Positions 43,570 to 54,905 of a stretch of 64,000 nt of DNA are shown in pieces (positions within the stretch are counted from its first letter, which is position 1; each line of letters begins with the position of its first letter). The notes under the pieces were generated by a model. That model saw only the letters and a program-made list of their open reading frames with translations. It had not been told where the DNA came from and did no database searches. The stretch is from Metridium senile (taxonomy: Eukaryota; Cnidaria; Anthozoa; Actiniaria; Metridiidae). The stretch covers positions 1,652,868-1,716,867 of the forward strand of contig OX459105.1 of NCBI GenBank assembly GCA_949775045.1. Reading direction: 5' to 3'. Made by a program: the position numbers and the translations under genes.

Positions 43570-43766
43570 GACCCCGTCTACACGGATCCGGATACTTTTG
43601 AAACGCATACTTTTTGATGCGAATCGGCCTATCGTCCACACGAATCCAGTGAATCCGGTCACCGAAACCGCATACTTTTACTTGAATCCTCCGGATACCC
43701 GGATTCATGTGGACGCAAATATTTCTATGCGGTTCCAGACGAATCGGATTCGTGTAGATGAGGCCT
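43570..43766. mobile_element. ~197-bp MITE, GTCTACACGGATCC ends
   Basis: Imperfect terminal inverted repeats CCCGTCTACACGGATCCGGA / GGATTCGTGTAGATGAGG and several CCGGAT / GAATCC dyads. A common style of short element in marine invertebrate genomes. Confidence 0.75.
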
Positions 43767-43849
43767 GAGAAACATGCCACATAAATAAAGGCTCCTCTAC
43801 TTCACAATCCTAACCTTACTAACCCTAACCCTGACCATAAGGGGGGGTG

Positions 43850-44517
43850 ATCCAAGGGTGATCGGCGTACCTTTAAGGGTTGAAAATATTTCCGGTGCGT
43901 ACCTTTAGGGTACTTTTATTGTTCTGGCTAAAAAGCAGTTATGTAACATGAATCCATACATGACCGTACATTTATAAGGATGATAATTTTTACTCTGCTT
44001 TGCTGCTAAAAGTAAGCTTTGATGTCAAGAACATCGCACATCCGTACCGTTTAGGGGTTGATCGAGATTATTAAGAGGGGGACATTGGGAGGAGTTTAAA
44101 TCCCTCATTACTGCAAAACAAATTCGCAAATACCGCATACCGCACAACATTTAATTAAAATCAAAGGTCATTAAACGTTTTGGGTATTTTCACCATCCAT
44201 ACGTACCAAAAAAAGACAAAAACAAAAACCGTTAATATCGCATACCGCAGGAATTCTAAATCCCGCATTACCGCTAGATTTTGCTTATTTCACCGAAATA
44301 CCGCTTAAAAAAGGATAAATATCGCATAACGCAGGTATCCTAAATCCCGCATTACCGCAAAAATGTATTCCTTTTACCGCAATATCGCAATAAACTGAAA
44401 TGGCCAATACCGCAATACCGCAAACCCCAATGTCCCCCTCTATCAAGGTTTTAACAGTTATTTTAATCTGTGCGTACTTTTAGGGGTCGTTTTCAAAACC
44501 TCTTCCGATCACCCTTA
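43850..44517. mobile_element. Element with TIR AAGGGTGATCGG, containing another element
   Basis: Outer ends AAGGGTGATCGG...GTACCTTTAAGGG and GTACTTTTAGGGG...CCGATCACCCTT. Inside, 44075-44443 is an element with ends AGAGGGGGACATTGGG / CCCCAATGTCCCCCTCT and CCGCAATACCGC repeats, related to 7.25-8.29 kb. Confidence 0.75.
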
Positions 44518-44525
44518 CCACTTGC

Positions 44526-44586
44526 AACTACTTTAAGGATTGTTCTTCAAGATTACCTCCCTGTCAGTAACTGTACTTGTGTTACT
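44526..44586 (+). pseudogene. 7TM gene fragment (TM2-TM3 junction)
   Basis: 61 bp almost identical to codons of about residues 53-72 of the 41.5-42.4 kb 7TM protein, in opposite orientation: TTLRIVLQDYLPVSNCTCVT against TTLRIVLQDYLPISNCTWVT. It ends in a stop and directly abuts the right end of the mobile element at 44517. A relic of a second 7TM copy. Confidence 0.85.
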
Positions 44587-44855
44587 TAGTGTATACTTGA
44601 ACGGGCGACAGTTGATAGCTATTTCAAATTTGAAGTTCAGCCAATCCGATAAGCTTTAACGGTTAATCCGGTAAGCCGAAACCCGAGACGCTAATAACGT
44701 ATACCCCGCCGGGTAAGAAATGATCGTGGATATAGGATACCGGTGTTTACCAGTTAGGTCAAACAATCCCGTGACACGGCATTAAACGTTGATCGATTTT
44801 ATTTAAATTTATCAATTTTTTGATTCGGAAATCAACAATGCCTGTGGGCTCCCTG

Positions 44856-44932
44856 TGCCAAAAACATCAGAATTATGAATAATTTGTGCAATAATTTGTG
44901 AAAAATGGCCTTGGTTCGAGTAGTCGCACTGT
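44856..44932 (+). mobile_element. Half copy of the 39.73 kb foldback
   Basis: AACATCAGAATTATGAATAA ... GGTTCGAGTAGTCGCACTGT matches the right arm of 39729-39958. Confidence 0.75.
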
Positions 44933-44934
44933 GA

Positions 44935-46125
44935 TATTAATTCATCCATTTCTTATAATACATTTTATGATTCGTTTTTTTGTTTATTCATTCGTCCATT
45001 CACTTATTTATTTATTGATTGATTGATTTTCTGATAGATATATTAACTTATCTATTACGGTACAATCCGTTTATCAATCCTTTTATTTCTTTTTTAGTGA
45101 AATTATTGAAAAAAGAAAATCATGAGTTTCTTTTAATATTTAATATTTTATGCTTTTCATTATCTATCTATTTATTCATTCAACCATTTGATTTGGCCGC
45201 CAGCTAATTATCCATTCATTTGTTTACAGCGTGTATCTTGGCACGTTTCAAGAAGCTACACAAAAATGGAAGTAATGAGTTACTCAGCGAAATCGAAAGC
45301 AATCTTACATCTCGTAGCTTATTTAATGCTAAACAACCTCCCAAACTCCATCTATAACTCGACAAATTCACCAACTTATATGAGTCATTTCTTTTTTTAA
45401 TGCAGCATTCAAGTTAGATATACGAAATTCATAAAACAAAATTCATTTTTGTTGATAAAGCTCGAAATTCTCGGTACTTCACGTGCGAAGTGTGAATGAC
45501 GAAGCAAATGGCGCCAAAATTGAAAAAGAAACGGAGTTTTGGGAATATTTTGTACTTTAAACATTTAAAAGTGTTCAATAGAATTAAATAAACAATCATA
45601 TCAACTCAAATTTATGAAAAATATTCAAAGAAATGTTGTTCGAAAGGATTTTTCTGTCGACCAAAATCTAAATTCTCGTTACGTACTGCACGTGCATTTT
45701 GCGAGTGAAAAAAAACGCGAAGCGCAAAGGCGCCAAATTCGAGCAGGAGCAATTTTGAAAAGCTGAATTCTGCAAATGTATCGGCGTTTTGAGAGAAAAT
45801 TATGCCAGAAATTCAACAAATTTTGACACAAGTTCAACCGAAGACAATACAGAAAGGACAGAAGATCAATTTGTGGTTTTCAAATGTTCAATTTTCGTCG
45901 AAAAACCGAGTTTTCAAGCAAGCTTTATACGGCAAAGAAAATGTCATGACGTCCTCGACTCGTGGAAATCTTGTTTCTTGGTGAAAACTTGTGAAATACA
46001 GAAGCGTTACTGCAAGAAGAAGCAATAAGTAGACGCAGAATGGATTACGAACAAACAAGTAAGCTAAATTTGTTATTTAATTGTATTTAAAGGCATTTTT
46101 GTGTTGTTTTTGAGTCGAAAGTAAC
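44935..46125. other. Unannotated stretch with one coding-like ORF
   Basis: TTTATT-rich DNA, then 45802-45984 with a 60-codon ORF (MPEIQQILTQVQ start, KINLWFSNVQF inside) that looks protein-like but has no known family. Two CACGTGC-flanked GGCGCCAAA motifs at about 45.51 and 45.73 kb lie upstream and could be regulatory. Nothing further is supported. Confidence 0.25.
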
Positions 46126-46127
46126 TT

Positions 46128-46517
46128 AGGCCAAGTAAAAAAAAACATATGTTTATCGTCCCCGCCCGCTTCAATTTTTTGGGCCGCACGGATTTTTTTA
46201 TTATTTGTTATTACAACATCAGCTTTAATAAATACGAAGAAGATAAACAACAGGCGTTCAAGTTGTACGTTTGTATATTTGTTGCTGTTTAGAATATATT
46301 TGAACATTATATCAACCAAAGTTGCGTATATTTATTGACTCTTTTTCCGGAAAATTCGATCCTTTTCCCTCGTAGGTACCTGGAATCGTCATTACATGGG
46401 TTAAAGCTGTGAATAAAACAACTTATGGGAAATAATAAAAAATAAAAAAAACCGCCCGCCCGCATTATTTCAATTAAAAAATCGGACGATAAACATATGT
46501 TTTTTTTTACTTGGCCT
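46128..46517. mobile_element. 390-bp MITE, AGGCCAAGTAAAAAAAAACA ends
   Basis: About 33-bp inverted ends running into CATATGTTTATCGTCC, with subterminal CCCGCCCGC / GCGGGCGGGCGG-like symmetry. Confidence 0.88.
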
Positions 46518-46904
46518 TAAATGGGATTTTTTAGAACCAATTTGAGTATCAAAGTGTCGTTTCTAAAAAAAAGCAAATTATAATCTTGCATTTGATTCAA
46601 AGAAAAATATAATTTCTTTGAATGAAAATATTTTGAGTTCTATGTTCATATTCGCAAAAAAGGAATTTACAATAGTCGCTAAATTGTAGTTTTTGGTTGG
46701 CTTTGTTTTAACAAAAGATTCTTGAAAAATTGCTACTTTTTGTGGGCAACCTTTTTGAAATATGCTATAACTCCTTTCAGTCTTGGAATAGACCGAACGC
46801 CAATTTACTTTCAAAAATACAAACCTAATCTTAAAAAATAAGAAACACCATCCGAAAAAGCAAGCACAAATATGTATTTTGGGAAAGTTTTAGGGACTCA
46901 AAAA

Positions 46905-47098
46905 AAAAGTTTTAGGCCTTGGACAACCTTTTTGAAATAGGTGCATGCCTATAACTCCTTTCCATCTTGGAATAACCTATCGTCTTGGACAACCTTTTTG
47001 AAATAGGTGTATGCCTATAATTCCTTTCCATCTTGGAATAACCTATCGTCATGGACAACCTTTTTGAAATGGGTGTATGTCTATAATTACTTTCTGAC
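46905..47098 (-). repeat. Tandem array of ~66-bp MITE-end units
   Basis: Three units of GGACAACCTTTTTGAAATAG, GTGTATGCCTATAA and TTCCTTTCCATCTTGGAATA, the reverse complement of the 4.09-4.43 kb array. A diverged unit lies at 46740-46800. Confidence 0.85.
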
Positions 47099-47455
47099 TT
47101 TTAACTCACATTTCATCATTGCTGTCGACTACATTACATTTTTGTTGTGATGAAAATCAGATATAAGGTCAAACGAAGTCGTAGGCGTTTCGAAACTGTC
47201 GTCAAGTGCTTTCTAAAGTTTAATCTATGTACAAATGTAACTTAAAATATCACATTAATGGAGGATTAAAAGCTCTAAGTAATAAAACGTTGTAATGTTT
47301 GCACAAGAGTAATAATAAAGCGAAACGTTGTTGACTCACGCTAGACACGTCTGAGTACAAAATATAGTAGTTATGAAGAATAAAGGGAGTTGTTAAATTT
47401 AAATATAAAAAATAATAATGTTAATGTTATCATTTCCACTGAATCATAATCTTCG

Positions 47456-47780
47456 TTATAGCACCATCACCATCATCATCACCACCATCATCATCATCAT
47501 CATCACTATCATCACCATTATTATCATCATCATCACTATCATCACCATTATTATCATCATCATCATCATCATCATTGTGATCATCATCACCATAATCACC
47601 ATCATCATTGATCATCATCATCACAATCATATTCATCATCAACATCATCAACATAATTACCATCATCATCGCCATTGGTCATCATCATCACCATCACCAA
47701 CACCATAATCGCCATCATCACCATCTTCGCTATACCACCAATATCACCAACAACATCCGTCGTCATCATCATCTTGTTGT
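47456..47780 (+). repeat. (ATC)-rich microsatellite
   Basis: Imperfect ATC/ACC/ATT trinucleotides about 550 bp upstream of the GPCR start. Confidence 0.95.
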
Positions 47781-48325
47781 GTTTTTTTTTTTTAATTCAG
47801 AATTTGATCATGCCTGTGTGTTACAGTTATAGTTACGTTTATTGTTCGTTGAACAACTCTCAAAGAACTCAACTACAAAAGGTTACTACTACACATCAGT
47901 CTTTTATTTATTTATTTATAACAATGTTTAAGCAGGAGGCTCTCATCACCGAGGTGCTTTTCAGAGAGGTCCTGTAAAAATACTATAAGTCAAACTTCTT
48001 GCAGTGATATAGTTGTTTCTGAGTTGTTAAATATTTTTAGGTGCCCACGGTTTATTGATTCGCACTGTAACACAGTTGGTCACTATGGATATTGTTCAGT
48101 TTAATAACAAATTCACAGTGCTCATTTCTAACATCATAAAGACAGACAAATCATGTCAGGTTTTTAGCTGTGTTTACAAAAGGATCAATCGATAAGAAAC
48201 CTGTCGAATATTCAGCTACTGGAGCCAAGTTTGACAGGTCTTGGACGAGTACTTGACCACATATAAGATAGATATCCGATTGTATTTACACTTTGAAGTC
48301 GATTCTCCCTCCTTCTCTCTTGAGA

Positions 48326-49282
48326 ATGAATACTTCATTTTCATCGCCGTCAACTGAGAAGTGCTTTTTTCTTCCTGAACCACAGTTCGATCTAGTCAGT
48401 AAGGAACGTTACATCACAAATCTTTTAACAGCATTACTCAACTTGGCTTTGGTGCCGTTCGCTTTGACTTCCAACTTTCTTGTTATGTTCGTAATAACAA
48501 GAAGTTCTTCTATGTATTCACCATCGAACGTGCTCCTAGCGTGCTTAGCGCTGTCTGATTTCCTTGTAGGGTTGATTGTACAACCCTTATACAGTGGATT
48601 TAGACTGATGGAGAACTTAAGTCTCTACGTACCTTGTGCTTATCGTGTTGCGTACTCTGAAAGCTTCTGGATTTGCTATGGGGTTTCGTTTATTACTTTG
48701 AGCGCTCTGAGCTGTGAGAGATACCTAGCACTGCGTCTACATCTCCGTTACAACGAGCTCGTGACAACTAAAGGAGTGCTACAGTTAGCAGCTTCTATAT
48801 GGATACTTGACGTACTCTTGACAAGTCTCCAATGGGTCGATCATGGCGCTTTTGTCCGAAACATGCAGATAGCCATCTTTCTTCTCTGCGTTTTAATAAC
48901 GCTATTTGTGCAGATAAAAATCGTAGGAATAATTCGGCGCCACCAGAGACAAATTGAAGAAACAAGTCATCCTTCGTCTACTTCTCAGTTGAATAGCTTC
49001 TCCGTGCAGTCAAAACTCGCAAAAAATATTATGTACATTGTAGGTTTTTATTTGATGTTCAATATACCTGTATTAGTCGTACAAATGTACCAGTTTGCAG
49101 GGGGAGAATTTTCGTCGTTAAATGTGTTTAGTTGGGTTGAGACTATTGCTTTTACTAAGTCATCGGTTAACCCCATCATTTGTGGCTGGAAGAATAAAGA
49201 AATCAGAGAAGAAGTCACGAAAAGGTTGAGAAAATGGTGGAATAGGAACCCTTCGGAAAATCAAGAACTGAGCAATGATTAG
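48326..49282 (+). CDS. Class A (rhodopsin-like) GPCR, single exon
   Basis: 318 residues from the first ATG (48326); the frame opens earlier but without ATG. Seven TM segments at about 34-57, 66-90, 104-131, 150-171, 180-202, 232-255 and 265-287. Class A marks: TM1 N50, TM2 LALSDFLVG (D78), TM3 Cys104 and CERY (130-133), TM7 NPIIC (282-286, Tyr replaced by Cys). CWxP is FNIP. The second extracellular loop lacks cysteine, as in melanocortin/EDG/cannabinoid/adenosine-type receptors. N2 is in an N-glycosylation sequon. CERYLALRLHLRYNELVT is typical of the large anthozoan receptor expansions often labelled adenosine- or melanocortin-like; the ligand cannot be inferred. It would signal at the plasma membrane through G proteins. 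The C-tail is short, basic then acidic. Confidence 0.93.
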   Translation: MNTSFSSPSTEKCFFLPEPQFDLVSKERYITNLLTALLNLALVPFALTSNFLVMFVITRSSSMYSPSNVLLACLALSDFLVGLIVQPLYSGFRLMENLSLYVPCAYRVAYSESFWICYGVSFITLSALSCERYLALRLHLRYNELVTTKGVLQLAASIWILDVLLTSLQWVDHGAFVRNMQIAIFLLCVLITLFVQIKIVGIIRRHQRQIEETSHPSSTSQLNSFSVQSKLAKNIMYIVGFYLMFNIPVLVVQMYQFAGGEFSSLNVFSWVETIAFTKSSVNPIICGWKNKEIREEVTKRLRKWWNRNPSENQELSND

Positions 49283-49784
49283 CAGTGAGATTAAGTCAGA
49301 TTGAATGAAAAAGACAAAAAAGGAAAGAATTTGGGAAAACACAGTCTATCCAGAGCATTCATCAAAATATCCTCAAATCTTAGAAAAGGCTATCTGCCTT
49401 TCTAAATTAATTAAAATGTCTTTTTGACGGAATTTAACTATTTTCCCAAAATGTATATATACTTTCTTATGTATTTGCATTTGTAATGCATTGTATTTGT
49501 ATTTTCTTTTGTATTTTCCCAAAAAGTAAGTTTGATGCGTGACACATTCGTCATATAACTGACATTCAACTTGTTTGCTTTGTGTTGTAAAAAACAAATC
49601 GCACATAGTTTTTCATTGTCTGTCCTGGTATTGATCATAGATGGCGTCAAAATTTGTTCAAAACTCAAGTGAGCGTAGCGAGCCTTTGATGATATCGTGT
49701 GACCTACGAAGTGCGCTTAATACACTACTATTGCATATAAAACAAACAAGCATGCAAACAAGCTCTCAAGCGAGCAAGAAAACA

Positions 49785-50095
49785 AACAAGCATATAAACA
49801 TACATACGACTAAACGAAAGAACACACAAACAAACAACAAATCGAGACAAACAAACATACATACATACGACTAAACGAAAGAACACACAAACAAACAACA
49901 AATCGAGACAAACAAACAAACAAAAAAACATACGACTAAACGAAAGAACACACAAACAAACAACAAATCGAGACAAACAAACAAAAAAAAAAAAAAAACA
50001 TACATACGACTAAACGAAAGAACACACAGACAAACAACAAATCGAGACAAACAAACAAAAAAACGAAGGACATCAGAGAAAAACTGAACGAAAGA
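49785..50095 (+). repeat. ~60-bp tandem repeat
   Basis: Four units of ACATACGACTAAACGAAAGA, ACACACAAACAAACAACAAA and TCGAGACAAACAAACA, with variable A-runs. Confidence 0.9.
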
Positions 50096-50159
50096 CTGAA
50101 AGGAACGAACGACTGGAAAAATCTCACTTTAATTACTCTTTCCTGAAAAACACAACTCA

Positions 50160-50889
50160 AAAAAAAAAAATTCTAATGATGCAGGTATTATAAATGAAAA
50201 TAAAAAAAGTTAAATTGTAATAACTGATTCTTTTAAAAGCTTCAAAATGCGCTTTATTGAACAAAAGCTGTTTCAACTTCACTTTAAAAACTTTTGTTTA
50301 AAAATGAGTTTTCAAAACTCGGTTTCACTTCATTAAACTTTAATCAACTCAAGCAATTTTTAGTCTACTGAAATTCAGTTTAATATATTTGGTGATCTTA
50401 TTTTCATTAGTTTGTATTTTCTTTCTTATTTCAACGTTGAGGTCGTTAATTTTTAATCAACATGGACTCCAACAGTTCAAAAATCAAAACAAAATTTAAT
50501 TTAATTTATTTTGGTATTTTCCAGACTTTGTTACTACAGTTGAAAAAAATTTGTTACGATTAATTAGGCCCTGATGAGTAATTGATCGCCTTCCCCGAAA
50601 GGAATTGTGGGTCACTATTTTGGGTAAGCAATTTTTGATCATTTTCCGAGTATAAAAATGTAGACTACTCTTGTTGATTGAAATATAATCCCACCATGAG
50701 ATTGACTAGCATTTACAATTAATTTAAAGAAGGAAGAACTCGTTTAATAAATTTTCTTGGCAGAATTATGGGAAATGCTAATCAAAATACAATGTTGAAT
50801 CCTCAATTCTGATTGGTTTGTTTGTTCTATAGGTCAACTCATCTAGTATGATTTGCATATATGAGTAAAATAGTAATTGTTGTTAGAAA
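50160..50889. other. Unannotated AT-rich stretch
   Basis: No gene or clear repeat seen. Confidence 0.5.
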
Positions 50890-50890
50890 A

Positions 50891-51188
50891 TATACACCTA
50901 TTTCAAAAATCGTTGTCGCAGCCGAAGTCCACACTCTGAAGCATGCAAAGATTGTCGGTATTATGAACATAATTTGTGATTTGTAACACTTTTTTCAAAG
51001 AAATATCAGTGTTTCATCATCTACGGCTGTAACAGTGTTATGGTCATATAACACAAACACGTACATCCAAAGTATGCTATGAATGAATTGATAACAAAAG
51101 AAGAAATACCGACATCCTTTGCTGGGTTCAGTGTGTGGACTGTAGCTTTGGCTGCGACAACGATTTTTGAAATAGGTGAATTGTATAC
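50891..51188. mobile_element. MITE, TATACACCTATTTCAAAAAT family
   Basis: About 75-bp arms: CACCTATTTCAAAAATCGTT then GTCGCAGCC, with GGATGTCGGTATT / GATTGTCGGTATT inside. Same termini as 12.84 and 43.03 kb. Confidence 0.9.
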
Positions 51189-51269
51189 TGAAAAGAGTGC
51201 TGATGTCCAGTTCTTAAACAATGTCAATTTTCTGTTTACATTTTCGTTTTCTACTTTTTAAATTGAATA

Positions 51270-51725
51270 TTGAGAAAAGCTGTTTTCTTTTTTTTTTTTC
51301 GTTGAATATTGATAATATTCACTATGACACCTGCATGCTAAAATTATTTTTTCTTTTCTTTTTTTTAGATAAATATTGAATATCACCATGACATCTGCTA
51401 CAAATTTTTTAAACTTTTTTTCTTTTTTAGACGAAAACTGAGAATATTGACTATACTATCTGCTAAAAACTTTTTAAACTTTTTTCTGCCTTTTTTAGAT
51501 GAATATTGACTATATGTCATCTTCTAAAAATATTTCATACTTTTTTCGTTTTTTTTTTAGATGAATATTGAAAAAACTTTTCAAACTAGCTTTTTCAGTT
51601 TTAGATGAATATTGACTATATAATAAAGGCTTCTAAAAACTTTTCAAACTTCCTGTAATTTTCTTCTTTTTTAGTTGAATATTGACTATCATAACATCTG
51701 GTTAAAACTTTTTAAACTTTATTTA
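51270..51725 (+). repeat. ~60-80-bp tandem repeat
   Basis: Six to seven diverged units of TTTTTTAGATGAATATTGAC, TATGACATCTGCTA and AAAACTTTTTAAACTT. Confidence 0.85.
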
Positions 51726-51848
51726 ATTTGTGTACCAGTTCAAATCATAAATATTTGATAAGATCGACACCTTGGCTATAATAATTGAGACGTCAATGAA
51801 TTAGTTTGTAAAAATATATAAACAACATAGATAAGGTGAATAAAAAGT

Positions 51849-51850
<2 letters not shown>

Positions 51851-51938
<88 letters not shown>

Positions 51939-51940
51939 CA
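51851..51940 (+). repeat. (TAAG)n microsatellite
   Basis: About 22 perfect AAGT/TAAG units. Confidence 0.97.
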
Positions 51941-52633
51941 ATACTACCAATATCATAAAGTTAACCAATCAGATTGTACTGTTACAAAATATTTTAACTA
52001 TTACTAATATTTTAACTATTAGTTCGATGTAATATTTCGATGGTTAGTTCATCGGTTAATTCAAAAATGGAACTTAATGTTACGTTGTAATTTGATTAGT
52101 TCTGATACACGTTATAGAGGTGGTACGGGTTGGAGTTAACCAATCAGATTTTTACTATTATGTAAAGGATTTTTTTTACTATTAGTTCAATGTGCTATGA
52201 CATTGGCAAATTAGAAAATTTGAAGTAAATTCTGTAATCTGATTGGTTCTGATACAAGTTAAGGGGTATATTCGCACTGTTACTCTTGTAACCATAACAA
52301 TTTATTTCAAAGCATTTCAATTAAGTCTCGATGCTTAAACTATTTAAAATTACAATAAAATAAAATATCAAAAACAAAAAAATGTTTACAGAATGTTTAT
52401 AAATTCTACAGAGACACCGTCGATATTCTTAATGAATAAATATAAATTACTTTTTTAATTAACGTCTCAATGTATTTAGCCAGTGGCTAATTGGGGAGAC
52501 TCACACACACTACCTCTATACGTTAAATAGTTTAGCACACAACTCTGCTCACATATTCATTCTTGTTCCCAAGTTAAAGAATCATTCCCGTTTTGAGAAT
52601 TAGTCAGAATTAGTCAGAATTCAGGAACATATT

Positions 52634-52895
52634 GGTGGCATGATTGTCCGAGTGGTGAGAGCACAGGCCTTTCACCGGATCATATGTGAATTGAGTTTGT
52701 TTGATGTGTTGTTGTCTACCATGCCACGAGGGTTTTTCTCCGGGTATTCCGGTTTTTCCCCCCTCAGCAAAAATCAACATGTGAGGAGTGATGTATGGAA
52801 AATATTTAATGTAGAGGTAGTGAGTGTGACTAGTTCCAGTTGAAGAAGAGCCACTAAATATGTGGATATGCTGCTGTGAAACAATTATTATTATT
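52634..52895 (+). mobile_element. tRNA-derived SINE, near full length
   Basis: The head TGATTGTCCGAGTGGTGAGA resembles a tRNA-Ser/Leu A-box region. Then come TTTGATGTGTTGTTG, a central part TTTTTCTCCGGGTATTCCGG, AAAAATCAACATGTGAGGAG, GTAGAGGTAGTGAGTGTGA and GTGGATATGCTGCTGTG, and an ATT/A-rich tail. It matches 20.82-21.09 kb (inverted) and 8.41-8.54 kb (3' part). Confidence 0.82.
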
Positions 52896-52969
52896 AAAAA
52901 AAAGAGTTGTTAAGACTCAACCTAGTAACAAATTAAACCAGTGGGGTTGTTTTCGATTCTTCCCTACAG

Positions 52970-53135
52970 TGATCCCTATTGTTAATACATTACACTAATT
53001 CGATGAGACGTCATGAAATAAATACTCTGGGATCACTAGCTTTACCTGCGACTGAAACTAGAAGAGAACATGACGATGAAGGAAACATCTTATCTTTACC
53101 ACTAACTGAAGACGGGATATCTATCTACGAAGAAG
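52970..53135 (+). other. Orphan exon candidate with start codon
   Basis: A good acceptor (TTTTCGATTCTTCCCTACAG) and a GTAAAT donor bound 166 bp. All three frames are closed at the 5' end, but an ATG at 53003 opens 44 codons (MRRHEINTLGSLALPATETR ... DDEGNILSLPLTEDG) with clearly protein-like composition in AT-rich surroundings. It would be the first coding exon after a 5' UTR exon, ending in phase 1. I found no matching next exon within the window, and the 59.8 kb exon has another phase. Function unknown. Confidence 0.35.
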
Positions 53136-53221
53136 GTAAATGATTGAATAGTTGTTAAAGAAAAGTTTTGGCAAGTTTTATTTGTATAAGTGCATTTTTC
53201 TTGTACTTCTTGCGGATCAAG

Positions 53222-54150
53222 CAAACTCCCTCTCTTCTTCTTTCTAATATTTTCTTTGGTCTTTTCATATCGTCTCAGTTTGTCAGTATTTGTCCTATGT
53301 AATGTCATATATTAGACTACGTTTCATTTTCATTTTAAATTCTTCATTTCTTTCTAGTATTTTCGTGTCGTCTCTGTTTGTCAGTCTTTTTCCTATGTAA
53401 TTTTATACATTAGACTACGTTTCATTTTCATTTTAAATTCTCCATTTCTTTCTAGTATTTTCGTGTCGTCTCTGTTTGTCAGTCTTTTTCCGATGTGATT
53501 TCATATATTAGACTACGTTTCATTTTCATTTTAAACTCTAAAAGTATCATTTCAAAGGACCTTTACTCCCTCTCTTTTTCTTTCTACTATTTTCTTCGGT
53601 CTTTTCATACCGTGTTGTCTCAGTTTGTCAGTCTTTTTCCTATGTTATTTCATTTAAACTACATTTAAGTTTCATTTTTTAAAAACAAATTAAAAACTCT
53701 TATACCATTTCAAAAAAACCCTCTCTTTTTTTTCTTCTTGTATTTTCTTTAGTTCTTTCAAATCGTAGCGTCTCAGTTTTCCAGTCTTTTAGTCCTTTAG
53801 TTTGTCAGTCTTTTTCCTATGTAACTTCATATATTAGACTACGTTTATTTTAAACTGTAATATCATTTTAAAGGACTTCCACTCCCTCTCTTTTTAATTC
53901 TACTATTTTCTTTGGTTCTTTCAAATCGTGTCTCCTTAGTTTGTCAGTCTTTTTCCTATGTAATTTCATGTATTAGACTAAGTTGATTTTAAACTGTAAT
54001 ATCATTTGTAAGGACCTCCGCTCCCTCTCTTTTTTATTCTACTATTTTCTTTGGTTCTTTCAAATCGTATCTAGATCTCCTTAGTTTGTCAGTCTTTTCC
54101 TATGTAATTTCATGTATTAGACTACGTGTCAGTTCCATTTTAAACTCTCA
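53222..54150 (+). repeat. ~130-bp tandem repeat, ~7 copies
   Basis: Units contain CTCCCTCTCTTTTT, TTTGTCAGTCTTTTTCCTAT and TATTAGACTACGTTTCATTT. One more copy lies at 54777-54905, after an inserted segment. Confidence 0.88.
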
Positions 54151-54567
54151 TAGAGTTTTCCGATTTACAGGCTTTGGCACTAATAGTACCATATATTCAC
54201 TAGCATACTAGTGTGCATACATATAAACATGTCTTGAGAAACGTCTGCGATCATTTAGAAAGTAGAACAACTACAAGGAGTGACTTTATTATCACTGAGT
54301 TTACGAATGTTGATGATTTACTTATGTGAGTCGCTTAGAAGGAATATAGCGGTATAATTTTAGATTTGTGTTGATCCCAAATTCTATTCTAATTCATACT
54401 TTAGTTCGGAATCACACAATTTTGTTGGACACATTATAAAAATTATAATCGAAATAGTAGCTTCAATAATGAATTTGAACGTTGGCACTAACGCCTGGCA
54501 CTATTATTATATTAGTGCCAATTTGAATTTTGTGCCGGTAAATAGAAAATGTTTTAATATCATTTTA

Positions 54568-54765
54568 AAGAGGGTCCTGAAGGGTTAAAATGGGAGCTGG
54601 GATTGGCCTTATTTTTCACAGGGAAAATGGGATTGGATGCACTGGGACTGGGATTTACAAATAAAAGAACAATAGAAAATGGGAATGGGATTGAAAACTT
54701 GAGCAAAACTGATGGAATTATGTGATTTTTGACTGGGATTTGGTCCAAATATAAGCTCCCCCCCT
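54568..54765 (+). repeat. ~200-bp GGGATTGG-rich dispersed repeat, copy 1
   Basis: AATGGGAGCTGGGATTGGCC ... TGGGACTGGGATTTACAA ... ATTTGGTCCAAATATAA. A direct copy lies at 56010-56203. Confidence 0.85.
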
Positions 54766-54905
54766 TCAGGAACCTCTTTAAAGGACCATAACTCCCACTC
54801 TTTTTCTTCAGTTCTAGAATAATATTTTGTTCTCTTAGTTTGTCACTCTTTTCCTATGAAGGTTCATTCGAAACGTTTCAGATTTATTCAGATGAATATA
54901 TTAGT

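Noticed and set aside
43815..43836. Telomere-like CTAACCCTAACCCT
   Set aside because: Only about two units; too short to be a telomere relic.
48293..48325. Upstream 11-codon extension of the GPCR
   Set aside because: It would begin at TTG, not ATG; the first ATG is at 48326 and gives a normal-length receptor.
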